Assembly (NCBI RefSeq): GCF_036320965.1
Contig: NC_092242.1
Span: forward strand, 61,068,520 to 61,132,519
Source of the DNA: Panulirus ornatus
Taxonomy: Eukaryota > Arthropoda > Malacostraca > Decapoda > Palinuridae
Length of the DNA: 64,000 nucleotides
Direction of reading: 5' to 3'
Under the pieces are notes generated by a model, which was not told the origin of the DNA, did no database searches, and saw only the letters and a list, made by a program, of their open reading frames with translations. The translations under genes were made by a program, and so were the position numbers. Shown in pieces: positions 26,715 through 37,415 of the stretch. How positions within the stretch are numbered: the first letter of the stretch is position 1; each line of letters begins with the position of its first letter.

Positions 26715-26716
<2 letters not shown>
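25501..26716. other. Unique sequence with degenerate GCATTCTTTGATCCT words
   Basis: Between 25740 and 26030 the words ATTCTTTGATCCT and TATTCTCTGAAGCTACTC recur about every 75 bp, a faint old repeat. No coding frame stands out. Confidence 0.45.

Positions 26717-26784
<68 letters not shown>
26717..26784. repeat. (CT)n microsatellite
   Basis: Perfect run. Confidence 0.95.
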
Positions 26785-26785
<1 letters not shown>

Positions 26786-26883
26786 ACTGTGAAAGGAGGG
26801 ACTCCGTCGGCGTCGCCCACTTTAGGGAAAAAAGATTCTGGGTTAAGCCCTGACAGCCTTAGATGCAGTGAGTAACACAGAAC

Positions 26884-27066
26884 GGATCGTCACAGGCTCC
26901 GGGTGTCACGGGCTACGAGCGTCACAGGCTCCGGGCGTCACGGGCTACGAGCGTCACGGGCTCCGGGCGTCACGGGTTCTGAGCGTCACGGGCTCCGGGC
27001 GTCACGGGTTCTGAGCGTTAAAGGCTACGAGCGTCATAGGCTCCGAGCGTCACGGGCTCCGGGCTC
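26884..27066. repeat. 16-bp GC-rich tandem repeat
   Basis: Unit CGTCACGGGCTCCGGG with GGTTCTGAG and GCTACGAG variants, about 11 copies. CpG-rich. Confidence 0.9.
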
Positions 27067-27149
27067 ACATGACAATCCCATGACTCACATGTAATCCGGA
27101 TCTTGTTTTCCTATGGTCTATAACCTGGAGCGAGGCTTTTATTCTGCAA

Positions 27150-27268
27150 ATTATTTTCCTCGATAACGAGCGTTTATTTTTCCTTAGTAACAAACGTTTA
27201 TTTTCCTCAATAACGAGCGTTTATTTTTTCAATAACGAGCGTTTATTTTCCCCAATAACAAGCGTTAT
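27150..27268. repeat. About 24-bp repeat
   Basis: ATAACGAGCGTTTATTTTTC-like units, about 5 copies, diverged. Confidence 0.85.
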
Positions 27269-27451
27269 CTCTGAATTAGTTTTTTCCCTGCTTCGTTTAC
27301 TTGATGATCCTGGTCATTGTTTTCCCCAAGATCAGTTTCCGTACGAAGAATTTCCCGTCAAGAATCATTATATTTTCCCTAGCTTTACTTTTCCCCTCTT
27401 AGTTTCCTCCCATACAACATTTTTTTTTTCCTGCTAGGTAGTTTACATATG

Positions 27452-27786
27452 TTATCAGCCAGGCATCCAAGGTGTGTTATCAGTTATCCAAGATGTGTAA
27501 TCAGTCATCCAAGATGTGTAATCAGTCATCCAAGATGTGTTATCAGTTATCCAAGATGTATTATCAGTCACCCAAGGTGTGTCATCTATCAGTCATCCAA
27601 GATGTGTTATCAGTCATCCAAGGTGTGTTATCAGTCATCCAAGGTGTGTTATCAGTCATCCAAGATGTGTTATCAGTCATCCAAGATGTGTTATCAGTCA
27701 TCCAAGGTGTGTTATCAGTCATCCAAGGTGTGTTATCAGTCATCCAAGATCTGTTATCAGTCATCCAAGATGTGTTATCAGTCAGC
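27452..27786. repeat. 21-bp minisatellite
   Basis: Units of ATGTGTTATCAGTCATCCAA plus G, with GGTGTG variants, about 16 copies. Frame-preserving, so open frames appear on both strands. Confidence 0.92.
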
Positions 27787-28002
27787 CACCTCAGGTAATT
27801 CTCTGTTTACTGAACCGACTACGAGAGTGAAGGTCAGTCAGTCCACGATAATCTCTGGTCGTTCCTGAACTAACCCAAACACTGTGAATGACGCAGATTG
27901 AGGCAAGGGGACGAAACATTCTGGTAACGAAGCACTTTTGACCGGTGAACAGTTGTAATGAGACGTCCACAGCTGCGAAATACGTTTTAGAAAATGGTGT
28001 GT

Positions 28003-28112
28003 TGGACAGTACACCCCATGGTGTGTTGGACAGTACACCCCATGGTGTGTTAGACAGTACACCCCATGGTGTGTTGGACAGTACACCCCATGGTGTGTTG
28101 GACAGTACACCA
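28003..28112. repeat. 24-bp palindromic tandem repeat, about 5 copies
   Basis: Each unit contains GGTGT, GTTGGACAGT, ACACC and CCAT. GGTGT and ACACC pair, and junctions create CCATGG. Confidence 0.92.
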
Positions 28113-28329
28113 TATATGGATCTTACTTTTCTGCATAGAGACATGTAGGTAGAGTACGTACATACATATACATACCGACATATACGTACATGCATATACA
28201 TACTAACCTATACGTACATACATAGTCATCAACGTACATATGTGCATATACCTTCCTTGTACAATACTAATAGGTAATTACATATATACATGTACATCCT
28301 CTATAGTGTGTTGGCTTATCTGTACTGTA

Positions 28330-28356
28330 TTACTATCATTATTATTATCATTATTA

Positions 28357-28384
<28 letters not shown>
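28330..28384. repeat. ATT/ATC repeat plus 28-nt poly-T, LINE 3' junction
   Basis: An ATT/ATC repeat runs into a T homopolymer (28357-28384). Read on the minus strand this is the poly-A tail of the LINE followed by an AAT-type repeat. A similar repeat abuts the other end of the element. Confidence 0.8.
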
Positions 28385-28387
<3 letters not shown>

Positions 28388-29353
28388 CTTTGTCGCTGTC
28401 TCCCGCGTTTGCGAGGTAGCGCAAGGAAACAGACGAAAGAAATGCCCCCCCCCCCCATACACATGTACATACACACGTCCACACACGCAAATATACATAC
28501 CTACACAGCTTTCCATGGTTTACCCCAGACGCTTCACATGCCTTGATTCAATCCACTGACAGCACGTCAATCCCTGTATACCACATGACTCCAATTCACT
28601 CTATTCCTTGCCCTCCTTTCACCCTCCTGCATGTTCAGGCCCCGATCACACAAAATCTTTTTCACTCCATCTTTCCACCTCCAATTTGGTCTCCCTCTTC
28701 TCCTCGTTCCCTCCACCTCCGACACATATATCCTCTTGGTCAATCTCTCCTCACTCATTCTCTCCATGTGCCCAAACCATTTCAAAACACCCTCTTCTGC
28801 TCTCTCAACCACGCTCTTTTTATTTCCACACATCTCTCTTACCCTTACGTTACTTACTCGATCAAACCACCTCACACCACACATTGTCCTCAAACATCTC
28901 ATTTCCAGCACATCCATCCTCCTGCGCACATCTCTATCCATAGCCCACGCCTCGCAACCATACAACATTGTTGGAACCACTATTCCCTCAAACATACCCA
29001 TTTTCGCTTTCCGAGATAATGTTCTCGACTTCCACACATTTTTCAAGGCTCCCAAAATTTTCGCCCCCTCCCCCACCCTATGATCCACTTCCGCTTCCAT
29101 GGTTCCATCCGCTGACAGATCCACTCCCAGATATCTAAAACACTTCACTTCCTCCAGTTTTTCTCCATTCAAACTCACCTCCCAATTGACTTGACCCTCA
29201 CCCCTACTGTACCTAATAACCTTGCTCTTATTCACATTTACTCTCAACTTTCTTCTTCCACACACTTTACCAAACTCAGTCACCAGCTTCTGCAGTTTCT
29301 CACATGAATCAGCCACCAGCGCTGTATCATCAGCGAACAACAACTGACTCACT
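28385..29353 (-). mobile_element. 5'-truncated non-LTR retrotransposon (LINE), 3' end
   Basis: Minus-strand element made of the C-terminal reverse-transcriptase ORF (28567-29352), a 3' UTR (about 28385-28566) and an oligo-A tail seen as a T run at 28357-28384 on the plus strand. The 5' end stops at about 29353, just before the catalytic FADD box, so the element is truncated and lacks the endonuclease and most of the RT. The 3' UTR holds a run of C at 28445-28458 and ends in a block with GCTACCTCGC and GCGGGA, followed by GTATAAA and the A tail. ATT/ATC repeats lie on both sides. The truncation and A tail are typical of target-primed reverse transcription (family knowledge). The clade is RTE-like or a related LINE and is not certain. 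Confidence 0.8.
28567..29352 (-). pseudogene. LINE reverse transcriptase, C-terminal 261-residue fragment
   Basis: Open frame of 261 codons ending TGA. The first codon is GTG at the truncation point, not a real start. Visible landmarks are LLFADDTALVA at residues 4-14 (RT catalytic box with two of the three active-site aspartates), VNVNKSKVI at 38-46 (next RT motif), CFRYLGVDLS at 71-80, YGCEAWAM at 131-138, KWFGHMERM at 191-199 and RRRGRPNWRWKDGV at 217-230. The last two are typical of the C-terminal domain of arthropod LINE polyproteins. There are no internal stops or frameshifts, so the insertion is fairly young or the copy was recently active. An intact protein of this kind is several times longer. 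It cannot function as it stands, because the N-terminal RT motifs and the endonuclease are absent. Confidence 0.82.
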
Positions 29354-29373
29354 TGTTATTATTATTATTATTA

Positions 29374-29422
<49 letters not shown>

Positions 29423-29575
29423 TATTATTATCATTATTATTATTATTATCATTATTATTATTATTATTATTATCATTATTATTATTATTATTAACATTAT
29501 TATCATTATTGTTATTATCATCATTATTATCATTAATCATTATCCTTATTACTATCATTGTTATTATCATTAGTG
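29354..29575. repeat. (ATT)n/(ATC) microsatellite, LINE 5' junction
   Basis: About 220 bp of ATT units interrupted by ATC and AAC, beginning directly at the 5' truncation of the LINE. The repeat-derived frames seen on both strands are not genes. Confidence 0.9.
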
Positions 29576-29659
29576 TTGTCCTCATCTGCAATAACGTAAT
29601 TATGTAAATGAATCGACAAACTTAGACATATCAAATATATGGATGCAAATTACTTGTTC

Positions 29660-29660
<1 letters not shown>

Positions 29661-29718
<58 letters not shown>
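29661..29718. repeat. (GT)n microsatellite
   Basis: Perfect GT/CA run of about 29 units. It forms the 3' tail of the minus-strand SINE candidate next to it. Confidence 0.95.
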
Positions 29719-29719
<1 letters not shown>

Positions 29720-29925
29720 TTTCCCCGCCCCACAGGGAGGGGGGATCTCACCCCAACCCCATGCTGAGCCACTGCTATAAACCCAACAGCAAAATAAGCA
29801 AATAAAGAGCAATCAAGTTGGGTAATCGGTGGCCCCACTGGAGCAAAAATTACAATTCCACTGGTAAGATTGTCTATTGTGGGATGCGAACCCGTGAAGC
29901 AATTGTGCCACCGGACCATACATCA
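29719..29925 (-). mobile_element. Candidate tRNA-like SINE
   Basis: On the minus strand the head contains TGGCACAATTG (plus-strand 29900-29910), which fits an A box of the TGGCNNARTNG kind, and GGGTTCGCATCCC (29881-29893), a good B box with a 3-bp GGG/CCC stem. The two boxes are only about 6 nt apart, whereas tRNA genes have about 30, so an anticodon arm is missing. A body of roughly 160 bp follows and runs into a CA microsatellite, as many SINEs do. No second copy is visible in the window, so this rests on the boxes and the tail. It could also be a chance match in unique sequence. Confidence 0.35.
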
Positions 29926-30114
29926 CCCCAGCCACCATTACCACGAACTAATCGGGCAGCATATTACTCCCTGGGGGCGGGGAGATGGGGAGGAGAGTGG
30001 GGAAGATGGTGAGGAGGGGAGTTTGGTGGGGATGCTTGTAGAGAGGATGGTGGGGTGATCATGGGGAGAATGGTAAAAGGGGAGGATAGTAAGGAAAATG
30101 GCTGGGTGGATGGT

Positions 30115-30600
30115 TAGAAAGGGGAGGATAGACTGGATGGTAGTGGGGAGGATAGATTGGATGGTAGTGGGGAGGATAGATTGGATGGTAGTGGGGAGGA
30201 TAGACTGGATGGTAGTGGGGAGGATAGATTGGATGGTAGTAGGGAGGATAGACTGGATGGTAGTGGGGAGGATAGATTGGATGGTAGTGGGGAGGATAGA
30301 TTGGATGGTAGTGGGGAGGATAGATTGGATGGTAGTGGGGAGGATAGATTGGATGGTAGTGGGGAGGATAGATTGGATGGTAGTGGGGAGGATAGATTGG
30401 ATGGTAGTGGGGAGGATAGATTGGATGGTAGTGGGGAAGATAGATTGGATGGTAGTGGGGAGGATAGATTGGATGGTAGTGGGGAGGATAGATTGGATGG
30501 TAATGAGGTGGATAGATTGGATGGTAGTGGGGAGGATAGATTGGATGGTAGTGGGGAGGATAGATTGGATAGCAGCAGGGAGGATAGATTGAAAGGCAGT
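30115..30600. repeat. 24-bp minisatellite, about 20 copies
   Basis: Units contain GATAGATTGGATGGTAGTGG plus GGAG. Frame-preserving, giving open frames on both strands (EDRLDGSG and similar). Non-coding. Confidence 0.95.
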
Positions 30601-30689
30601 GGGGAGGACAGTAAGAGGATTGGTGGAGAGGGAGAGACGGTACGGGGCTCCATAGCAGGAACAGCAAGATGGAACAGGACGAAGCGGGG

Positions 30690-30895
30690 GGAAAGGAGGG
30701 AGGGAGGGAGGGAGGGATGGAGGAGTGCGGACGGGAGAGGGAGGGAGTGAGTGAGGGAGGGAGGGAGGAAGGGAGGAGTGCGGTCGGGAGAGGGAGGGAG
30801 TGAGTGAGGGAGGGAGGGAGGGAGGGAGGGAGGGAGGAGTGCGGACGGGAGAGGGAGGGAGTGAGTGAGGGAGGGAGGGAGGGCGGCGAGAGGCT
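30690..30895. repeat. GGGA-rich array with about 65-bp higher-order copies
   Basis: GGAGTGCGGACGGGAGAGGG recurs three times, each followed by GAGTGAGTGAGGGAGG. Purine-rich on the plus strand. Confidence 0.9.
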
Positions 30896-30902
30896 ATAAA
30901 AG
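30895..30902 (+). promoter_or_regulatory. TATA-box match after a GAGA/GGGA-rich array
   Basis: TATAAAAG lies at the end of a 200-bp purine-rich array. The region 30 bp downstream lacks a clear initiator and no coding frame follows, so this may be a chance match. Confidence 0.18.
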
Positions 30903-31282
30903 AGAAGTAATGTGAGGGAGAGGGAATGTGACAGGCATTACTCGCGACACATTTGGACGAGGCTTTGATAACCACCAGACTTTTAGAGGATGCTGGTGGG
31001 GGTGGTATTGGTGGAGGGTGTTGGCGGAGGGTGTTGGTGGAAGTTATTGGTGGAGAGTGTTGGTGGTAGAGGCCTCTATTAATGTAGCTGTAGGTAGGAG
31101 ACGTCAGGAGAAGGGCAGAGGGCAGCCCACAGTTTATGTCATCGTGATCCATATCATACATCGAACATCTGTTGACCACGTCTTCCTCTCCTCACAATAG
31201 AAGTCTTAAAAGACTTGACCTGAGATGACCCATGGTCGCCCCGGGCGCCGGTCGCAGCGGGACGAGGAGGCCCTTCTGACAT

Positions 31283-31322
31283 CCTCCCCTCCCCTCCCCT
31301 CCCCTCCCCTCCCCTCCTTCTC
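31283..31322. repeat. (CCCTC)n pentanucleotide run
   Basis: About 7 units. Confidence 0.9.
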
Positions 31323-32723
31323 CCCTCCACAACAAGCAGAGCAAACAAAACAAACAAGAGAACAACAGAGTGGCTCGGGCCGCAACCATCATCGATCGGC
31401 CGATGTCCAGGAATTCCCGATTTCCACGCGACCTTTCCGCCCGATCTTGGAGGATTAATAATGGTAGCGTCGTAATAGGTGGTGACCCCAGCTGTGAATG
31501 AACCCTGACCTCGGGTGGGATTACTGACCCCTGAGATTATTATCTTCGGCTAGCCCGGCGATGGAAGCGTTGGATCTATCTGTGTCTTTCAGCAGGGAGT
31601 GGATACAGACCCTCCTCCTGGTTTCTGGTGTCTGTGTCTGTCTGTGTCTGGATCGATCCATTCGTCTATAAAATGCATCACAAATTAAGCAACAGATTTA
31701 CATGAACGTGTTGCATTTAGATCTGGTGTTGTTCATGGATGATGGTGGTCACTTACAGTGAGGGGAGAATGCAAAAGCAGAGCCATAGATAGACATCGCG
31801 ATATCGTCAAACGTCTGGCAGTGGGAGCTGGCCAGCCGACTGGACTGTGCTCGCTGCCTGTCATTTTCGAAACTATGGTATAACTCGAGAGATGGAGGCT
31901 GGTCCCGGATGCCACTTCCTCCATCCTATGATGGATAACCTGAAGGATTTAGATGTCAGTGAGAAAGTGGATTTATCTTTTTATCCTTTATGCTGGTGAA
32001 GAGATCCATTTACCGTCTGCCTTTCAAGGGTAAATAGGTTAATTTCTTTATCAATTTCCTGGTGAGTAGGATGATCAATCCAGAGCAGAGCCTTAAGGGG
32101 GTGTGAGATCCCTGGGGCTCCTCTGGTGTATAGGTCTTGTGTTGAGGGTGAGGGCTGGAGGCTCTGGTGTCTGGGGTGACAGAGGAGAAGCCCTATAGTA
32201 AGGAGGTAGGGCCACACTCACATGGGAGGGAGTATAATAGACGAACAGCATTTGCTAGTTGCTGAAACTCTACAGTTCATTTTTTTCACAAAAAGACAAG
32301 TGTTTGCCTCGCATTCGAATCTACCGTAGTGTACATCTACCTATCTACCATTATATCTCTTCATTCATCTACATGTATCATCACATATACACATATATGC
32401 ACTCGTATGCATACATGGATGCACAAGCAATACCCACATGACCAATCATACGATTAGAGTTTCAGTTATTTACTCCGACCTGACGTGACCTCTGGCCCAG
32501 AGAAGGGTCAAGCTTGTTGGAGGAGAAGGTGGAGGAAGTGTTGGAGAGCGGAGGGCTTCGTGTGCTGGTGATGGATGTTTGATTATCACCATCACATCCT
32601 CTCATGTCAGTACCATCACCAACACTTCCTTTCTCCACTGTTACGATCGCCATCATTACCACCATCACCAACACTAAAGTCCAACCACCAGCATCATCTC
32701 CACCAACCCCCAACTCTAACCTC

Positions 32724-32730
<7 letters not shown>
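31323..32730. other. Unique sequence, no gene seen
   Basis: 31390-31570 is CG-containing unique sequence with GGATTAATAATGG. No frame of note elsewhere. Confidence 0.4.

Positions 32731-32820
<90 letters not shown>
32731..32820. repeat. (CT)n microsatellite
   Basis: One CCC interruption near 32800. Confidence 0.95.
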
Positions 32821-32959
32821 CCCACACACACACCACAACCCCCTTCCCCTCCTCAACACTCTCAGGCCTAAACATATCCCTAATTCCCATCGGGTCTTAC
32901 ATGATGTGCCAGTAATTTGGCTCCGCCGCTCGCTAATATCTTCACGCCGGTAGCCCTTG

Positions 32960-33545
32960 CTAGCCCTCGTGAGCCCGTAGCAATAGTCCCAAGTAACTCC
33001 TGGCAGTCCCTGGTGGTAGTCCCTGGTACTATGTGGCTGAATTTGGTTTACATGGTACTCTAAGGTAGTTTAAGGTTTGTATGGTTGTCCCTTGTATTCA
33101 TTGAGGTATGTGGAGTCAGAGGTAATGTCCTATAGTCTACGGTAGCCTTACGTAGCCCCTAATGATATTGTTAAGACGTCCTAAGTCGTCTATGGCTACC
33201 AAAAGTAGTACGTTCCTAATAGTCCTGTCATTGTTTAGGAAGTGTATGATCATATCTAATAGTTTAAAGTAGTCTCAACTAATTACTTGTAGTCAGTGCT
33301 AGTCCTAGGTAATCTCTCGTGTCTAGTGCTTCATGTTAGCCTACCATGGTCCATGGGTAGTCTCAGTAAGTTTCTGGCAACCATTGGTAGTCCTTGGGTA
33401 GTGTCTCTCGCAGTCCCTAGGCTAAGACTAGTGCTTCATGTTAGCCTACCATGGTCCATGGGTAGCCTCAGTAGTCTCAGTAAGTTTCTGGCAACCATTG
33501 GTAGTCCTTGGATAGTGTCTCTCGTAGTCCCTAGGCTAAGACTAT
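32960..33545. repeat. Degenerate TAGTC-rich repeat with a recent 105-bp duplication
   Basis: CTAGTGCTTCATGTTAGCC occurs at 33323 and 33428. The copies continue with CCATGGTCCATGGGTAG and AGTTTCTGGCAACCATTGG. The preceding 350 bp share GGTAGTCC-type words at lower similarity. Confidence 0.8.
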
Positions 33546-34182
33546 TCCCCCTCTCTCAGACGACTCGTTTTCTCTCCCTCATCATTATTATATTTTCAAT
33601 GTTATTTGTTCCTCCCGAACAGCTGTCAGGTGATGTGTGTTTGTTTACTTGTTTCGTGCATCCTCTTTCGATCAAAAGGTCTGTGATTTGACATCTTAAA
33701 TCTCATATCTTTTATCAACAATAATCATACCTTCTTTGGACAAGTACGTTATTATTTTGTTATTTCTAAATCATCCAACATCAGACTGTCCAATGAAGTC
33801 GACAGATATACTAAGGACAAAAGAAATATCTGACAATAACCAGAAAATACCAGGCAAACGTATACACACATATATGTGTGCGTGTGGAGGCGCCTGGAGA
33901 ACCCCTAACCTTACCAACAGCAGCTCGGCTGAGGGCGAGGGAAACCCGACCTGATGATGAAAAGAAAACAGGAATATTAGAGGAGTTAGGAACACATGAC
34001 TCTTGGCTATTCTTTCGCCGCTGCCATTGTAAGACGAGATTTATACGAGGAAGGTGACATATGCCATCATTATAAGGAAAATGGTCCCGAATGTTTCAAA
34101 TGTTTCGTTCTCATTAAAACCAAGGAACTGCCTGCCACCTATGTTTCATTCCTACACTTTTCTCCTGGCTCCTGCTTTTTTT

Positions 34183-34187
<5 letters not shown>
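33546..34187. other. Unique sequence
   Basis: Short frames at 33736-33995 are unrecognised. Confidence 0.5.

Positions 34188-34257
<70 letters not shown>
34188..34257. repeat. (CT)n microsatellite
   Basis: Perfect run. A GA run at 34697-34763 is complementary, about 440 bp away. Confidence 0.95.
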
Positions 34258-34260
<3 letters not shown>

Positions 34261-34369
34261 ATTATCCAACCTCACGCGTGTTTGTGTTTCCCGCGCTGCG
34301 TTCTGTGACCTTAGCGAGGGTAATGTTCCCGGCTCTTGTATACCGAGGCTCTCGAAGGGGGCGCATAGG

Positions 34370-34640
34370 ACGGGGTCAGGACGGGGTACCACCAGGGAAG
34401 AACGTACCAGGGGAAGAGGTAAATATCTGTGAAGGAGTACCAGGGGGTATAACCAGCGAGGGAGTATGACCAGAGCAGAGGTACCAGAGGGAGGGTACCA
34501 TCAGGACAGCAGTGGCAAGGGGAAGAGCACAAGGGACGAAGACTATGGGAAAGGGGTACCGAGATGGGAATGGGTTGCCACCAGGGGAAGGGGAGAAGCA
34601 CCCAGAGAGGAGTAGCAGGAGACGGGGGGGAAAGGTGAGG
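34370..34640. repeat. Degenerate GGTACCACCAGGGGAAG repeat
   Basis: About 10 diverged units of roughly 27 bp. Confidence 0.7.
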
Positions 34641-34694
34641 GGGGGCAATAATGCTGGCAGTGATGCCTGGCTGGGAGACAGGAGGTTAGGGAAG

Positions 34695-34696
<2 letters not shown>

Positions 34697-34763
<67 letters not shown>
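34697..34763. repeat. (GA)n microsatellite
   Basis: Perfect run. Confidence 0.95.
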
Positions 34764-34764
<1 letters not shown>

Positions 34765-34989
34765 CAGCATCTAAACACGCTCGTCATTCCCCCACACAAC
34801 AGTCCCTCCCTCCCTCTCTCTCCGCCCCCAACAACCCTCCTCCTGCCGTTCGTTCACACAGGCGACAAAGCTAAAGATTTTCCTCGTGAACCCACCGTGT
34901 GTTGTTGTACGACCTGTGTTGTGTGTGTCCCCTGTAGCCCCCAGCACCTAGTCCGTGTGTGAACCATAGCTCTGCTCTGTCTACCTCAG

Positions 34990-35120
34990 ATACTCCCGTC
35001 TACCTCTACCCCGTTGCAACAGGTACTACCTTCTACCTCTACCCCGTTGCAACAGGTACTTCCCAACTCGAATTTACAACAGGTACTACCCTCCACTACT
35101 GCCCTGTTACGAGAGGTATA
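34990..35120. repeat. About 28-bp repeat, 4-5 copies
   Basis: Units contain CTACCTCTACCCCGTTGCAA and CAGGTACT. Confidence 0.8.
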
Positions 35121-35223
35121 CTTCCCTGTACTTTGTTACAGCAGTTTCCCCCCTCACCCTTCCCTCGGAAAACGTTCCTTAACAACGCTTGTCCACCCCT
35201 CACCTCACAACTCCTGGCGTAAG

Positions 35224-35226
<3 letters not shown>

Positions 35227-35292
<66 letters not shown>
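35227..35292. repeat. (CT)n microsatellite
   Basis: Perfect run. Confidence 0.95.
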
Positions 35293-35295
<3 letters not shown>

Positions 35296-35472
35296 ATTCC
35301 GGCACCAGCGTGTACAGCACCTGTGCAACGCGTCAAAACCACTATGCCACCCTTGACAGCGTCTCTACTCACGCGCGTGTGTGTGTCTGGCTCTTTTCTT
35401 TTGGTCATTTCTCCCTCAGCATCAGCTGGTGCATCCACCCACAGCCCGCTGGCAGATCCAGTGGCACCTTGT

Positions 35473-35475
<3 letters not shown>

Positions 35476-35533
<58 letters not shown>
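35476..35533. repeat. (CT)n microsatellite
   Basis: Perfect run. Confidence 0.95.
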
Positions 35534-35536
<3 letters not shown>

Positions 35537-36168
35537 CTGACATCTATAAAGCTTGTACCATGACGCGCCAGTCTCTCTTGTTAAAATAAGACCCAGTGGT
35601 CTGTTGCTGGATGTATTCTTACGATGTCTCGATTTGTGAATGGGATCGACGCCTCGTCCATTTTCTAAATGACCTTTGAAACGTTAAAAATCATTTTCTC
35701 TCTCTCTCTTTTGTATCCTCTCCACCCATGACATCCCTCCCCTCGAGGCCCAGCTTCCCTATCCTGGCTTCCTCTTGGTGTATTTTACACATCATCCTTC
35801 CTCTCGTCTGCCATTATAAATCTTTCCTGTTGTTGTTACCATTGCTGTCTCCTCCTCGGGCCGTTCATCATCCGTTCCACCGCATCATTCAGTTCTCCCT
35901 CTCGCGGCTTGCCTCATTCATCCACCGCCACTCCACTTTTCCATCTCCTTCTTCTCCTCTTCCTCCTCCTCCTCCTCCTTGGTCCTCCTCTTCTTCCTCT
36001 TCCACCTCCTCTTCAGTCCTCCTCCTCCTTTTCCTCCTTCTCCTCCTCCTACTCACACACATATCCATCTCAATGTCTTCCTCATCTAATCAGTCCACTT
36101 ACATCTCCTCCTCCTTCCTGCTGTCATGCAGTAGCGCCTGGCGCGCGGCGATGCCCTCTCTCCCTCAT
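35534..36168. other. Unique, CTCCTC-rich in 35937-36060
   Basis: Pyrimidine-rich stretch leading into the promoter-like cluster. No gene seen. Confidence 0.5.
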
Positions 36169-36290
36169 CCAATCAGCTTCTCTTTAGCTCTTCCCCCAAT
36201 CACGGTCGAGCCGTAGTCTGGTGGTGACGTCATAAATAAGGGTCTAATGGACAACAACCATTAGTGTCGAGTGTCGAGTGCAAGGTTACC
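36169..36290 (+). promoter_or_regulatory. Candidate RNA polymerase II promoter
   Basis: In order: CCAATCAG at 36169-36176, CCAATCAC at 36196-36203, a perfect CRE TGACGTCA at 36225-36232, and a TATA-like CATAAATAAG at 36231-36240. An initiator-like ACCATTAG about 30 bp further starts near 36260, and GGTTAC at 36284-36289 fits a downstream element but sits about 3 bp too close. Spacings of CCAAT (about -90 and -60) and TATA (about -30) to the proposed start are those of animal promoters. A CpG-rich GCGCGCGGCG lies just upstream. Downstream, the first ATG (36360) opens only a 12-codon frame, so this would be a 5' UTR or non-coding exon. No transcript is known to me. Confidence 0.4.
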
Positions 36291-36688
36291 GGTTTATGTG
36301 TTTTAGGACAGCAGCTCCGTTAGGTTGGTGAAGGGAGTAACTGGAGTTCAGTTGGCGGGATGATTGGCCGTCGTAGCTGTGGCAGCACAGGAGTGTAGAC
36401 CGTCTTGCCTCTCATGGCTTAGCACTATGTTGTCGTCAGCCTGCACACGAGACGAGAGAGGTGGATGTCCGGATGATTTCGTTGGAGAGTTTTTCTCTAT
36501 GTCTTTTTTTTTTTTTTCTTACCGTACGTCAAATTTCACGATAAAACTTGTGATATTTTATTTCTCGAGAGACATTATAATAACCTTGACTTGTTTACGC
36601 CTCTAATGTCGTTCACCTCAAATTAATAGCTTACCCTGCTTCCCCTTCCTCCCCCTTCCCCTTAAGTAAACTACACGGTATGAGTGAG

Positions 36689-37415
36689 TTTACCTCCCAC
36701 CGGCGTCCGGTTCGTAGTCTACCTCCCACCGGCGGCGTCCGGTTCATAGTCTACCTCCTACCGGCGTCCGGTTCGTAGTCTACCTCCTACCAGCGGCGTC
36801 CGGTTCTCAGTTTACCTCCTACCAGCGTCCGGTCCGTAGTCTACCTCCTACCGGCGTCCGGTTCGTAGTCTACCTCCTACCGGCGTCCGGTTCGTAGTCT
36901 ACCTCCCACCGGCGGCGTCCGGTTCGTAGTCTACCTCCTACCGGCGTCCGGTTCGTAGTCTACCTCCTACCAGCGTCCGGTTCGTAGTCTACCTCCTACC
37001 GGCGTCCGGTTCGTAGTCTACCTCCTACCGGCGTCCGGTTCGTAGTCTACCTCCTACCGGCGGCGTCCGGTTCGTAGTCTACCTCCCACCGGCGGCGTCC
37101 GGTTCGCAGTTTACCTCCTACCAGCGTCCGGTTCGTAGTCTACCTCCCACCGGCGGCGTCCGGTTCGCAGTTTACCTCCTACCAGCGTCCGGTTCGCAGT
37201 CTACCCCCCACCGGCGGCGTCCGGTTCGCAGTTTACCTCCTGCCAGCGTCCGATTCGTAGTCTACCTCCTACCAGCGTCCGGTTCGTAGTCTACCTCCCA
37301 GCGGCGTCCGGTTCGTAGTCTACCTCCTACCAGCAGCGTCCGGTTCGTAGTCTACCTCCTACCAGCGTCCGGTTCGTAGTTTACCTCCCAGCGGCGTCCG
37401 GTTCGCAGTTTACCT
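36689..37415. repeat. 29/32-bp CpG-rich minisatellite, about 24 copies
   Basis: Units contain GTAGTCTACCTCCTACC and GGCGTCCGGTTC, with an optional extra GGC triplet. Most copies have two CCGG (HpaII) sites and several CpGs. It lies about 400 bp downstream of the promoter-like cluster. Confidence 0.95.

Noticed and set aside
29938..31179. 413-codon minus-strand frame with ILPTTIQS repeats
   Set aside because: Translation of the 24-bp minisatellite and the GGGA array, with a frame open on the other strand as well.
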